This document shows, in pieces, positions 37,601 through 47,061 of a stretch of 64,000 bases of DNA. Source of the stretch: Warburgia ugandensis (Eukaryota; Streptophyta; Magnoliopsida; Canellales; Canellaceae). The notes below the pieces were generated by a model that saw only the letters and a program-made list of their open reading frames with translations, had not been told where the DNA came from and did not search any database. The stretch is taken from positions 18,468,414-18,532,413 of the forward strand of contig CP141134.1 in assembly GCA_035236585.1 (NCBI GenBank), in the 5' to 3' direction. The position numbers and the translations under genes are program-made. How positions within the stretch are numbered: the stretch's first letter is position 1; every line of letters starts with the position of its first letter.

Positions 37601-38937
37601 GACTTACAACATGCCGATGCCGAATAGATGACAGATAGCACACCTGATAGGAAACCTTGACTCAATCATCAGTAATCCAAACCATATGAGTAATGGCATG
37701 CAAAGAAATCATTCAATTCTTCAAATTCCTTGCCTTAGGAATACTCAATGATGTCTCCGTGACAATCATCCGTAAACTCTAATCAATTTTAGCCATAGAT
37801 GAGTTTATTGGTAGAATGTTCAAGTTAAATATATTGGACATACATAAAGAATAGAAGAGAACATCAAGTCTTTCTGGTTTGTGGGCTCTCAACAAGGTGT
37901 TCTTGGGGGGCTGGGTAATGTAGGCTCTTGTTTTAGGGCTACTGGCTATTCTGTAGGGTGCTTTTGCCCCTGTTTTGCTGGCCTCTGGCTTCTTTGTGTT
38001 GCTTGGGACCTCTTGCCTTCTGCCCTCTGTATGGTTGAGGAATGCCTATGTCAGTTTGTTGCTCAGGCTGCACAGTGTTGGATTTGTTTTTGGCTTCCTT
38101 TGTCCTTCCTGGTGGTTGTTAGCTTTCATCGCTTAGACTGTCTATCTTAGGCTTCTTCTAACCACCCTACTCTCTTCCCAAAGCTCGTTCACTGTTCGAA
38201 AAAGAAAAATTGAAGTTCTTCTAAAGAGATGATTGAAAATATAAAGAAAAACTTTTACAAGTGTTTCATATGATGCTGTCAAGCCACTTTTTCAATCATG
38301 TAGGTAAAAAGCTTTGCTTCCTTCTGATTCCTCATGTAATAGTTATACACAAATACAAGGATGTAATCATGTAGTCTCCCACTTTTCCTGCAACATATTC
38401 ATATCACTCAAAGGTAGCACGAGTTCTTCATATAATAATTTTTTAGCACAGGTGTTATTACCTCTATGATAAATTCCTGACTGGCTCTGGCAAGACGTTT
38501 TTTAATGGCTACAATCATACCATCATGAAGCAAACCCTTGTACACTTCTCCAAATTTCCCTACTCCAATGAAATTGATATCACTAAAATTCTTTGTAGCC
38601 AGGCTTAATTCTTCCAGCATAAACTGTCTCGCTTCTCGTGAATCAGGTGGAAGAGGAACACCTCGCCTTAGAGATAATTCAATTCCAACATTTTGTCCTG
38701 ATGCAAATTATCATGCAAATGCAATTATATTAGTTCCTCCAGAACTTATTCATCTTTCTGGAGACTTTTGAACGGGAAAATTCTACCTTGAAGAGATGGA
38801 TCTGAAGAGCCAGGCTCAGAAGTTCTTGAAATGTTCCTGTTATGCAATACACAGAACCATATGAATAGAACCACCATTCCCACTAATCCGAGAGCTCCTG
38901 CAGCACCTCCAATTACTGCTGCAAGAGTCCTTGACAT
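34650..38937 (-). CDS. Membrane-anchored receptor-like protein kinase, 384 aa, seven coding exons
   Basis: Coding exons on the minus strand: 38937-38787, 38697-38462, 37643-37517, 37415-37350, 36986-36800, 36155-36023 and 34904-34650. All inferred introns are GT-AG. The 1155 coding bases stay in frame, giving 384 residues plus stop, so the gene looks intact. Residues 7-32 form a membrane span after a very short N-terminus. Residues 33-85 are the juxtamembrane part and 88-360 the kinase domain. Seen motifs: glycine loop GVGKFGEVY at 95, VAIK lysine at 116, helix-C glutamate near 129, catalytic loop HKDFTTAN with D209 and N214, DAG (in place of DFG) at 227, DPE at 254 and the ERRP arginine region at 343. 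The C-terminus has TPTVTLGSHLF. It belongs to a conserved plant kinase family that phosphorylates Ser/Thr, probably at a membrane; its ligand and target are unknown. H-K-D means it is not an RD kinase. Confidence 0.88.
37860..38200. mobile_element. GC-rich insert within a kinase intron, unclassified
   Basis: Within the 818-bp intron between coding exons 2 and 3 (37644-38461), about 340 bp are far richer in G and T/C (GGTGTTCTTGGGGGGCTGGG, GCTCAGGCTGCACAGTGTTG) than the flanks. The stretch ends near GTTCGAAAAAGAAAAA. It resembles a LINE 3' UTR or another retroposed piece, but I cannot place it in a family. An 89-codon open stretch in it is not a credible gene. Confidence 0.35.
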
Positions 38938-39004
38938 TTGGTACAAGCTCCACTTCAGAGATGCAGAACAGGTGTCGAAGGATGTATATTGCTGAACATT
39001 CAAC

Positions 39005-40895
39005 CTAACATATACAGCCATAATCCATTGTCAACAGAATCACCAACAGAAAGCCAGAGGAAAAGGTAGGTGACACAATGCAAATAAGATCAGATAGAAG
39101 AAGCAACCAACATCAATTTGCATGATTTCTAAGAATGACACAGTACAGATAAGATCAGATAGAAGAAGCAACCAACATCAGTTTGTATGATTTTTTAAGA
39201 GATGATGATGTAGTTTAAGTGCAAAATGACAATTTGGGTCAAGAGGATATCAGTTGATTGGTTTTCTAGAATTAGTGATGCTGGTCCGCCCCTTCCCCGG
39301 ACCCCGCATAGGCGGGAGCTTCGTGCACCAGGGGGAGTGATGCTGCCATTGCCACCTTATATTAAAAGATTTTACAACATGAACAACTGAAAGACACCTT
39401 GTTGTTGTTGAAGATTCTGAACTTTTACTGAAGAAATGTATTTTATATCTAGAATACCTGACTTGGTTGCACCTAGTAAATAAGGACTTTTTTTTCATTC
39501 AACTAACAGAAGTGTACAATGAAGTGGCGTCAGGGCATTTCCGATTCATGCAAATGCAAAAGTATTGTGGAGAAAGACTTTCCTAATCCACAAATTACTA
39601 GACTTGATTAACAGGCCGTACCAAATGAGTGTAAGAAGATCAGGGTCAATGATTTTCTTAGTCCAGCATTCGTGAAGCAAGTTACATAAAATGAATATTG
39701 TACCATGCTCAAAGCTCAGCCAAGCATATACTTATTCTGCATTTTACCTAATCATCAAAAGAGAACTCTTAAAGCAGATACTTGAACCGGTACAAGTACT
39801 CTAAACTGCCAAAGTTCCATACATGGAACGTGGTCCAAAGTACATATGGGTTTTTAAGTACTTCTAATTGCATCATCATATTGATATTCCAAAACAGGGG
39901 ATGACAGATACTTCAGTTTTACTCATAGTAATTGATATGGTGTTTTACCAACTATATATCCACCCAGAAACCCAAGCTTCTCTCACTCTAATTTCTATTA
40001 AAAATTGAAAATTGTAAAATTTCAAGTTTATTTTGCTTTAATGCATCCAAGTTAGAGAAAAGAATAAATTCCATACCTGCAATCTTTTCTCACATAAAGA
40101 TTGCAGCCCAATCTTAAGAAAGCTTCGCCTCATTCGCCAATCACCAGTTGATTTTGATCACATTTTACACATGCCCACAGCTAAATCCTCTTTGGCAATC
40201 TGAAAAGAGCTCTAACCACTAGAAAAGAGAGACGAAAACCCGGATAATGATATGGGTTCATGGAAACTGATAAGCTAACAACTTACCATGTAAAACTCCA
40301 AATCATCAGCACAAACAATCCAGAGCTGCTTGTCAACTGCTCCAAAAGTGCAACTTGATCACAGGAAACCTTCTCTTTATTTGCCGATCAATGATTACTT
40401 CAATCACATTTTCCATTCATTTGTATATCCCAAAATGAAAATGCCGACCACATTCTCATTCCAAACCCTCTTAGGTGGATCCAAGCAAAACACCCACCAA
40501 TCAAGAAACCGAAAAGCTCCAGATGAAAAAAGCAGCGCTTGGAATCCGAAACAATCGTACCAACTTCCAACAAATTGATTCCTACAGTTCCAGTTGACAA
40601 AAATCCCAATTCACGAAACACTGACCTTTCAACCGCTTCTCAAAGGAGTACTTTAACCAACAGCTTACTCCAGAGAAACCTCCACTGCATTTCAAAATAA
40701 TCAAATCCAAATTCCTTCTCTGTATCATCGTTCGAATACTGACAATGCCGACAGATAGCGACCCATGCCGACACAACCAGGGTATAAAAAAACACTACCA
40801 AACTCCCATCCAAAATCACCAAACAGCAAAAAGAAAAAACCCTTTATTTCTTTTGATGTTCCAAAGAAAACCCAGTAACGAAATTGATGATAAGG
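39005..40895 (-). other. Probable spliced 5' UTR and leader introns of the kinase gene
   Basis: The exon with the start codon extends upstream to an acceptor at 39005 (TATATGTTAG then GTTGAATG). Farther upstream, a strong donor ATG|GTAAGT lies at 40287/40286. A small candidate exon, about 40181-40078, is bounded by GAGGATTTAG and GCAG|GTATGG. These would form non-coding leader exons. The chosen start (MSRTLAAVIGG, 38937) is the first ATG that opens the membrane span. An in-frame ATG at 39021 lies inside the inferred intron. The leader splicing is uncertain. Confidence 0.45.
39274..39345 (+). mobile_element. 52-bp Au-like SINE tail with 10-bp target duplication
   Basis: Insert 39284-39335 reads GTCCGCCCCTTCCCCGGACC, then CCGCATAGGCGGGAGCTTCG and TGCACCAGGGGG. 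It is flanked by AGTGATGCTG at 39274-39283 and 39336-39345. The perfect direct repeats show a retroposition event. The unit is an extremely short 3' part of the family also seen at 34180. It lies in the leader intron of the kinase gene, opposite to transcription. Confidence 0.8.
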
Positions 40896-40931
40896 AAGAT
40901 GAAACACTCTTGTTATTGAAGGGTATATAGA
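40895..40931 (-). promoter_or_regulatory. Candidate TATA box and start region of the kinase gene
   Basis: The minus strand reads CTCTATATACCC at 40932-40921, with TATATA at 40929-40924. A transcript start would lie near 40895. A pyrimidine-rich stretch lies just upstream. A G-box (CACGTG, near 41527) is about 600 bp farther upstream. This is supported by sequence pattern only. Confidence 0.4.
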
Positions 40932-41069
40932 GGAAAAAAAGAGGGTTTTTATATTGTGGGCTGTAAAGCAGTCTGAAAGGGATTGTCTGATACTGCTACT
41001 TGGTGGTCTTGGGGGTTTTCTTTCATCCCTGTCCTGTCCTGGGCATCTTGGGCATATAGCAGTAGACAA

Positions 41070-43602
41070 AGAAGGGGTATAATAGGATTACCAGACAAAC
41101 AAGTAAATTGCAAAAAATAAATAAAATAAAAAGGAAAAGGAAAGAGTATCTTCTATTCAAAGCTGTGGGGTTGTTCTTGCTAGCATCCAGCTGTATTGAC
41201 GTTGCTCCAACCGAAAAATGAAAAGAAAATAACGGCTATGTTTCTTCTTCTCTTCCAGTTCTTGCACCGGAATTTTCTCATTTTTTATATCGAAAAAATA
41301 CTGCCTTGGTTGGATTCTCTCTCTTCACCATTAAAAAAGAAGAGAAAGATTTATTAAAATTGGAGTTCTCATCAGGTGAAATTTGATATGATAACTATCG
41401 CTCAAGTTTCTTGACTTTGATACCCCTCTGGTTTGAGATAGGGAAACACTAAAACTATATATTAATGTATCTCATTACAAAATAATGGAAAAGTTAAAAG
41501 ACACTCACAGTGACCCACCCTTTTTCCACGTGTGTGCATAGACGCAATCGACTTGGGGAGTGTAATTCTATCTCATTGCTGCGGTTCACTTTTATCGGAT
41601 GTCATTGCACCATTGATTAAGGCGGACGGTTCAGAACGGATTATTCGCTGTTCAAACCGATCCAATAGGATAGAATATGGATTGCAAAATTCGATTCATG
41701 TACACATACGGAATTGACTTTGAGTATCGGCATTTTTAGAATGAATGGGAAATGAGAATTGCTATTTGATTTGAATATAATTTTTTATAAAATTAAAATG
41801 CCCTTAAATATTTATCAAATTATATTATTAACAATGGATAAATTAGTTAATCTATATATGTCATTCAGATTAAATTATAGGCAAATTTTATATATCAACC
41901 CAAGTCATTTTATATATGTCAATTTATGTATCATTAGTGAGTGTTTTTGTGGCTATCATGAATATCGACACAAGCATAGATTTGGTAGAAATTTATATGT
42001 TTACTATAGTGTTGTGTGTCTAACTTTCAAAATTTGCAAAGTCAAGATAAGCTATCTTGTTACGGGCAAACGATTCTCAGTAGGGTCGAAAGTTATGTCC
42101 TTTAACAGCGTGTAATTGAGAGGGTCGTTAGGTCCATCCGTGATGAAGGGCTTGTTTCCCTTGTAGTTATGGTTGTAAGGATCCGTTTCTGGTTAAGCTA
42201 GGTATTTGGTTGCAGAATGTTTTCTAGGCATCCTTTTGTAGGCCATTTGTAGGTGGTTGTCATGGTTTGGTTGGTCCGTGTGTGCCTAATGGTGTCATCC
42301 AATTCCTTATAAGAATAAGCAAAACTGAATGGTACAGATAATCCGCCACCTAAATCGAAAAGAATAAAATTGATACAGAATGGCACAGGAAGATCCAAAC
42401 TATAATCCAAATAGATCATATTCATTAAAATGGATATGAAACGGTGGTATCCAAATAGTATTGGATCCATTGGCAATCCTACCCTTAATCCACAATGCCT
42501 CATTTAGGGTTCCACTACCAAAACTAGAACCCCTGGCTTTGTGTTGGACTGTACTTGGAGATGGGTGTATTCATTACGCAGGAAACTAAAATCATCCGAC
42601 ATGTTTGACGGTCTCGATCAGTACATTGATTGATGCGGGCCTGGCAAACTTAACATCATACCATTTCCCGATCAAGCATAACAAGGAGAGAGGCCATGTT
42701 GCTGCGACCAACTACACTACCAAGTACCAGATAAGGATGAAATGTGGGCCATAGTGAGGTTTGGACGCTTCAAATCGGCCACATCTTGTCAGTATCCAGT
42801 CAGGATTGAACTCAAGTTGAATCACCGACAACGAAACTCGAGTATCGCTTTGTTTCGGTGTTTCTAAATGGATCATTCTCATAATCCCCAAGGGAAGTTA
42901 TCATTTACGGAGGCAAATGTCAATGGATAGTAACAATACGGCTTGCAACCCATCACTATCTGACCTTTGATCCAACGGTGAAATTCTTACATGATGCAAC
43001 AAGCTTTATGTTGACATGGACTTTGAGGTGCCTTCTGGCACTATTGGTTGACAATTGAGAAAGCGTATTTTGGTCTTTTTAATAATTTGGCAATCGAATT
43101 GATTTTCTAAGCCACTTTAAGGCCTTTCGACTTGAATTATGCTTAATATTAACCTAAACACAATCGGAAAATATCAGCAGCAAGTTTAGAATTGACTAAT
43201 CATATCATTTACCCAATGCAATGAACGCAAGATCATTGAGCAAAGGCCTTTCTAGGCCAATGGTGCAAGACGGAACCTCTCTGTCCATATACAAGCATAG
43301 TACCAAAATACGCCACGTGGATTTGGAACTCAGCCCATTTAATGTAGTTTTAACGCTTCGTATATTGAGTTTGGACTTAGCGGTATTTTGCCAAGAAAAA
43401 ATATATTTATCAGCAGATTTCTGCATTTTCCACATTATCTTAGTTCTCCATTGCATTGACTTTAAGTCAAACTTGATTTTTCAAAGTCAACATTGCATCC
43501 GCATTTTGAGTTTTGACATCTTGACAATGAGATTAATCGTGGGTGTGTGTTTCTAACATCCTAAAAAGTGGGGAAAGGAATACCATGGAGGATCATTGTT
43601 TG
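41070..43602. other. Intergenic region upstream of the kinase, no gene recognised
   Basis: AT-rich DNA with short open stretches that have no family resemblance (for example 41759-42115 plus, 42198-42503 minus). The part at about 42550-43100 has a more even composition and could be an old repeat, but I could not match it to anything else in the window. Confidence 0.5.
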
Positions 43603-43619
43603 CACTACTACGTAGAAGG
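43603..43619. repeat. Candidate CACTA terminal motif
   Basis: CACTACTACGTAGAAGG resembles the CACTA-type terminal inverted repeat. The three preceding bases are TTG. The partner end is not identified. Confidence 0.45.
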
Positions 43620-43689
43620 CTTTTCAAGTCTGTTAAATGTACTAATAAAAGTCAGTTAAGATGAGGCGACTTGGAAAATCAGTAAGAAA

Positions 43690-43870
43690 AAAGTTGAGAG
43701 AAAAAAAAAATCGACTTTAAAAGTATGAAATTCCAAGTTAGAACTCCAAGAACTTTTACAGTCATTTATGGAATTCTGACTTTAAAAGTTCCTCGAACTT
43801 TTGAAGTCAGAATTCCTACATGACTTTAACTTTAGAAACTTTCAAAGTCAAACTAACTTTAAAAGTTCTC
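43690..43870. repeat. Subterminal GACTTTAAAAGT motifs in both orientations
   Basis: GACTTTAAAAGT, ACTTTAAAAGTTC and their complements occur at least six times within 180 bp, direct and inverted. In En/Spm elements such subterminal motif clusters are binding sites for the TNPA-type protein. That role here is inference. Confidence 0.55.
43770..43816. repeat. 22-bp inverted repeat with 3-base loop
   Basis: The arm GGAATTCTGACTTTAAAAGT continues by TC to 43791. The loop is CTC (43792-43794) and the second arm runs 43795-43816. The arms differ at one position only. Confidence 0.85.
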
Positions 43871-44076
43871 ATTTTTTTCCCTTTTGTTTATATTGCAATA
43901 CTACCTGTATTTTTGCATATATTCATTGTACCACCTACTACATTGTTCTTGCAATCTTTATGCACATGAAAAAGAAGCATATTTTCACTTCCACATTGGG
44001 TATAAAACATCCAAATTTATCATTCATTCACCTCTATCTTGAAAAAACTTGATAAAAGAAACTACAATACATTTAC

Positions 44077-44530
44077 TGCAACTTACACATTCCCTTTATT
44101 TATAAGTCCATATACACATTCCCATTTACTTTCACACTCCAAGTTCCCTACACTCATCTCCCATAAGATATAGATACTTCAATAAAAATAATGTAAAGTA
44201 GAAGAGTACATGCATATTAAGAAAAATGCAACATCCACATTTACTTCATTTACAAGTCCACATACACACATACTCATATAGTTCCAAACTCCAAGTTCCC
44301 CTCATTCAGTCGATAAAATATATATACTTCAATGAAAATAATTTAAACTAGAAGACCATATGCATATCAATGAAAATGCAACGTCCACATTCACTTTATT
44401 TATAAGTCTATACACATGTACCTATTAACTTCCACAGTCTAAGTTCCTCTCATTCATCTCATAAATAAATAAATATACTTCAATGAGAATAATAACAACT
44501 TGAAGAACACATGCATACTAATGAAAAGAA
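44077..44530. repeat. 150-bp tandem repeat, three copies
   Basis: TGCAAC followed by a CCACATTTACTTCATTTACA-like phrase begins copies at 44077, 44227 and 44377, exactly 150 bp apart. Each copy includes CCAAGTTCCCCTCATTC and TATACTTCAATGAAAATAAT. Copies are perhaps 80-85 % alike. The position near the CACTA end fits a subterminal repeat. Confidence 0.85.
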
Positions 44531-44779
44531 TACTTTATTATGGATAAGATAATTTACATTCATGTAGTTACTCTGATAGTTCTAATTTAAACTCACAAAC
44601 TCAGCTCATTCACTTCTTATTCCGTTAAGGTTTGCTTTGGAGTAACTCTTCTTATTTGCCTACTCCAAAAGGACAACAATTTATAATACAACATATTTAA
44701 TTTATATAGAACACTCTTTTGAGTTGGAATCCATCAAAAGTTATAAAAAAATATAAGATTATGATTAGTAAAAAGTGTC

Positions 44780-45760
44780 TTACCTTTCTTAATTGAGAGA
44801 CATCATCATCATTGAGAACAAGGTCCTCATCAGACTATTGTCTAAGGCAATGTGCAACAAGAAAAACAAAAAGGATTAGTAAATACTACTTGTAATATTG
44901 TAAGTTTAATTAGCTATAAAATAGAGTAATTAACTGTTTTTAATAACTTGACATTCTTCCAAATGAGTTTCGGTGGTTGCAGAGTCTTGGTTACATTAGC
45001 ACATGTTAACTATGCTCTATGAATTTATATTTCAAATGCATTAGGTATGGATAAAAGATTACTTATCTATGCATAATACATGAAAAGATTAAAAGCTTAA
45101 TTATTTATGATTTCTATGAAGGCAGGATGGACATTTGACCCACAAGAGTTAAAAAAGAAAGCATGACCACCGTGCACTTCTAAAACAAGCAGCATCTAAT
45201 GAGCACTATATACACATTAACATGAATTGTAATTGAAGTTCATAATCCTTAAATATAGAATAAGTTGGTAAGAAAACAAAAAAAATTAAAACTTAACCAT
45301 TGTTGTAGGGAATCATTAGGCCATGCCCCTTAGAGCATCGGAAGAACCCTAGTAATATATCATCAACATGCCTCTCTATTGGCCATTACTTCACTACTCC
45401 ACAAATGATGACGGGGTCAAGGAATTGGTAAAGTACACCGTCGACCTTAAAAAGGCTTGTTGCATCATTTAGGAAGCTGTATAAAAGAAATAATTATTAC
45501 CTACCATGAAAAAATAACATGTAATGTAAAGTATTTTGTAATCAGATATTTGCATGTACCTCATGTAGGAGATAATGTGAGAGTGCTCAAATTAATCCCA
45601 TTGGCAAACTCATAATAGGTCCTCTTCCATAAGTGGGACTTCAACAGTGACATCAATAAGCACTCCCTCCTCGATGTGTATGAGGTTGATTGCCCTATCT
45701 TTGTTGATGAGTCTGTAGAGTAACCTTAGGGATCGAGAAGTCTTAAGTGGGACTTCCATG
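44780..45760 (-). pseudogene. CACTA-borne Ulp1-like protease region and acidic end
   Basis: Exon-like pieces on the minus strand: LLYRLINKDRAINLIHIEEG then VLIDVTVEVPLMEEDLL (about 45730-45605); YSFLNDATSLFKVDGVLYQF then LDPVIICGVVK (about 45480-45390); HGLMIPYNNG (about 45330-45300) followed by GT; and SDEDLVLNDDDVSQLRK (about 44840-44785). IPYNxGxHWVL is the usual entry to the catalytic histidine of Ulp1-type SUMO proteases carried by many plant CACTA elements. Here the histidine itself would be in the next exon and was not seen. There are internal stops, so it is non-functional. The assignment is by motif and weak. Confidence 0.45.
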
Positions 45761-46009
45761 CGATCCTTAGATGATTATTGTAATAGTTGTAGAGATTTTT
45801 ATTCAATCAATATTGATCAATGAAGACATTCAAATTCATGATGAAAAATAAACACAGATATTATTACTTATTCCATTGGTACGATGGTAGTTGATGGTAC
45901 AATGACGAGCGGCCTCGTTGGTGATTTTTGTAGCTAATTAACCTTATGTACAATTAATACACAATTGAGGTCTCTAGCTAAAAATTATTGCTGAGGAAGG
46001 TAGTATGAA

Positions 46010-46990
46010 AAGATATATATTGTGGATTCTATGGGAATGACAAGTGCCTTTGACCAAGTTACATGATATGCAATTACCTACCCAACTGTTACAATATTTT
46101 CCATTTCTAAAGGAAATGATAGGTTGGCATTTGCATTCAAAGCCATGATGATGGACACATGCTTAATATGTGGGTGCATAATTGATGCACCTACAAATAA
46201 AAAATACATCATACATTAGAGAGGTTGAGATAGGAGAATTATGGGACAATGAATAGTTCTAGTATTTGTCTATATACCTCCTTGATGAACGTTGGGATTT
46301 CTTTTACAAAGGGTATAGGTTGTCCTTGATGAACTTCTTAAGTAGGAGAATTGCAACTAACATTTGATGGAGGTATAGGAGCAGTACAAGAATTAGGTGG
46401 AGGGGAATAAGAAACTATCATCAAACCTCCTTCATGCAACTAGTTAAGTATATCCATTTTTATCTTCTCACACAACTCATTGTAGGCTTATAGATCTTCA
46501 ATTGCAGGTACTTTTTTACCAAATAATTTGGAAGGAACAATACTGCACTTTATGCCCTTTACTCAACTAGCATGGTCCTTCTTGCTCATAACCCTATACA
46601 GGATCATCACTGGCAGCAGTGAAGCTTAAAGTTCCTATACTCATGCTTTCTTGTGTAAGAATGTCCTACAAAACTTAATTAGAAGGACATGATTAGTTCA
46701 TTTATTTAGTTGTATAAAATTGAAGGTAGTCAAGGGTATACAAGATGTACTACTTATAATGTGAGAAGCAACTTCTACATTAGCTTCATTTGTGAACAGT
46801 TTGGTATTATGGCCCACTGAATGCACCATCTTTAGAGGATGGCATGGTTAATAGGACCCCTAGTCTCAATTTTCTTTTTTTGCTAAATAAGACACTATAG
46901 TTAGGTAATAAAATGTATACAATTATAGTATAATTTGAAAGGACTAAATTATCACATATACTTATTTCATGCTCAACCTAGACTGGAGGA
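46010..46990 (-). pseudogene. CACTA transposase-associated coding module, copy 1
   Basis: The pieces on the minus strand read HVSIIMALNANANLSFPLEM then AYHVTWSKALVIPIES (about 46190-46020) and GIKCSIVPSKLFGKKVPAIE then YNELCEKIKMDIL (about 46565-46450). A first piece lies near 46800-46990. The phrase AVGxxVxWPxxLV closes the protein of many plant En/Spm elements, and AYHVTWSKALVIP matches it. The module is repeated, in the same order, at 49930-50700. Stops are present in the frames. Confidence 0.5.
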
Positions 46991-47019
46991 ACATAACCTA
47001 AAGTATAGAACACTACACA

Positions 47020-47061
47020 ATTTGTTGCAACTCCTTGACAACGACACCAAAAACTTGTTGT
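47020..47061 (-). other. Tat/Athila-type primer-binding and leader remnant
   Basis: The minus strand reads TTTTTGGTGTCGTTGTCAAG then GAGTTGCAACAAATTG right after the LTR end. This matches the TTTTTGGCGCCGTTGCCGGGGA leader widespread in plant Tat/Athila elements. It shows that 47062 is the 3' edge of a 5' LTR. Beyond this leader the sequence returns to transposon-like DNA. Confidence 0.6.

Noticed and set aside
37881-38150. 89-codon Cys/Leu-rich open stretch
   Set aside because: It lies in a kinase intron on the opposite strand, in a GC-rich insert, with no domain or splice support.
40725-41069. 114-codon minus-strand open stretch as the first coding exon of the kinase
   Set aside because: It spans the TATA candidate and promoter, and cannot join the kinase frame through the visible splice sites.
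42198-42503. 101-codon minus-strand open stretch
   Set aside because: No recognisable domain, and short open stretches of this size occur by chance throughout the window.
44077-44530. CRISPR-like array
   Set aside because: The units are 150 bp, diverged throughout and without short identical repeats separated by unique spacers. The context is a plant transposon.
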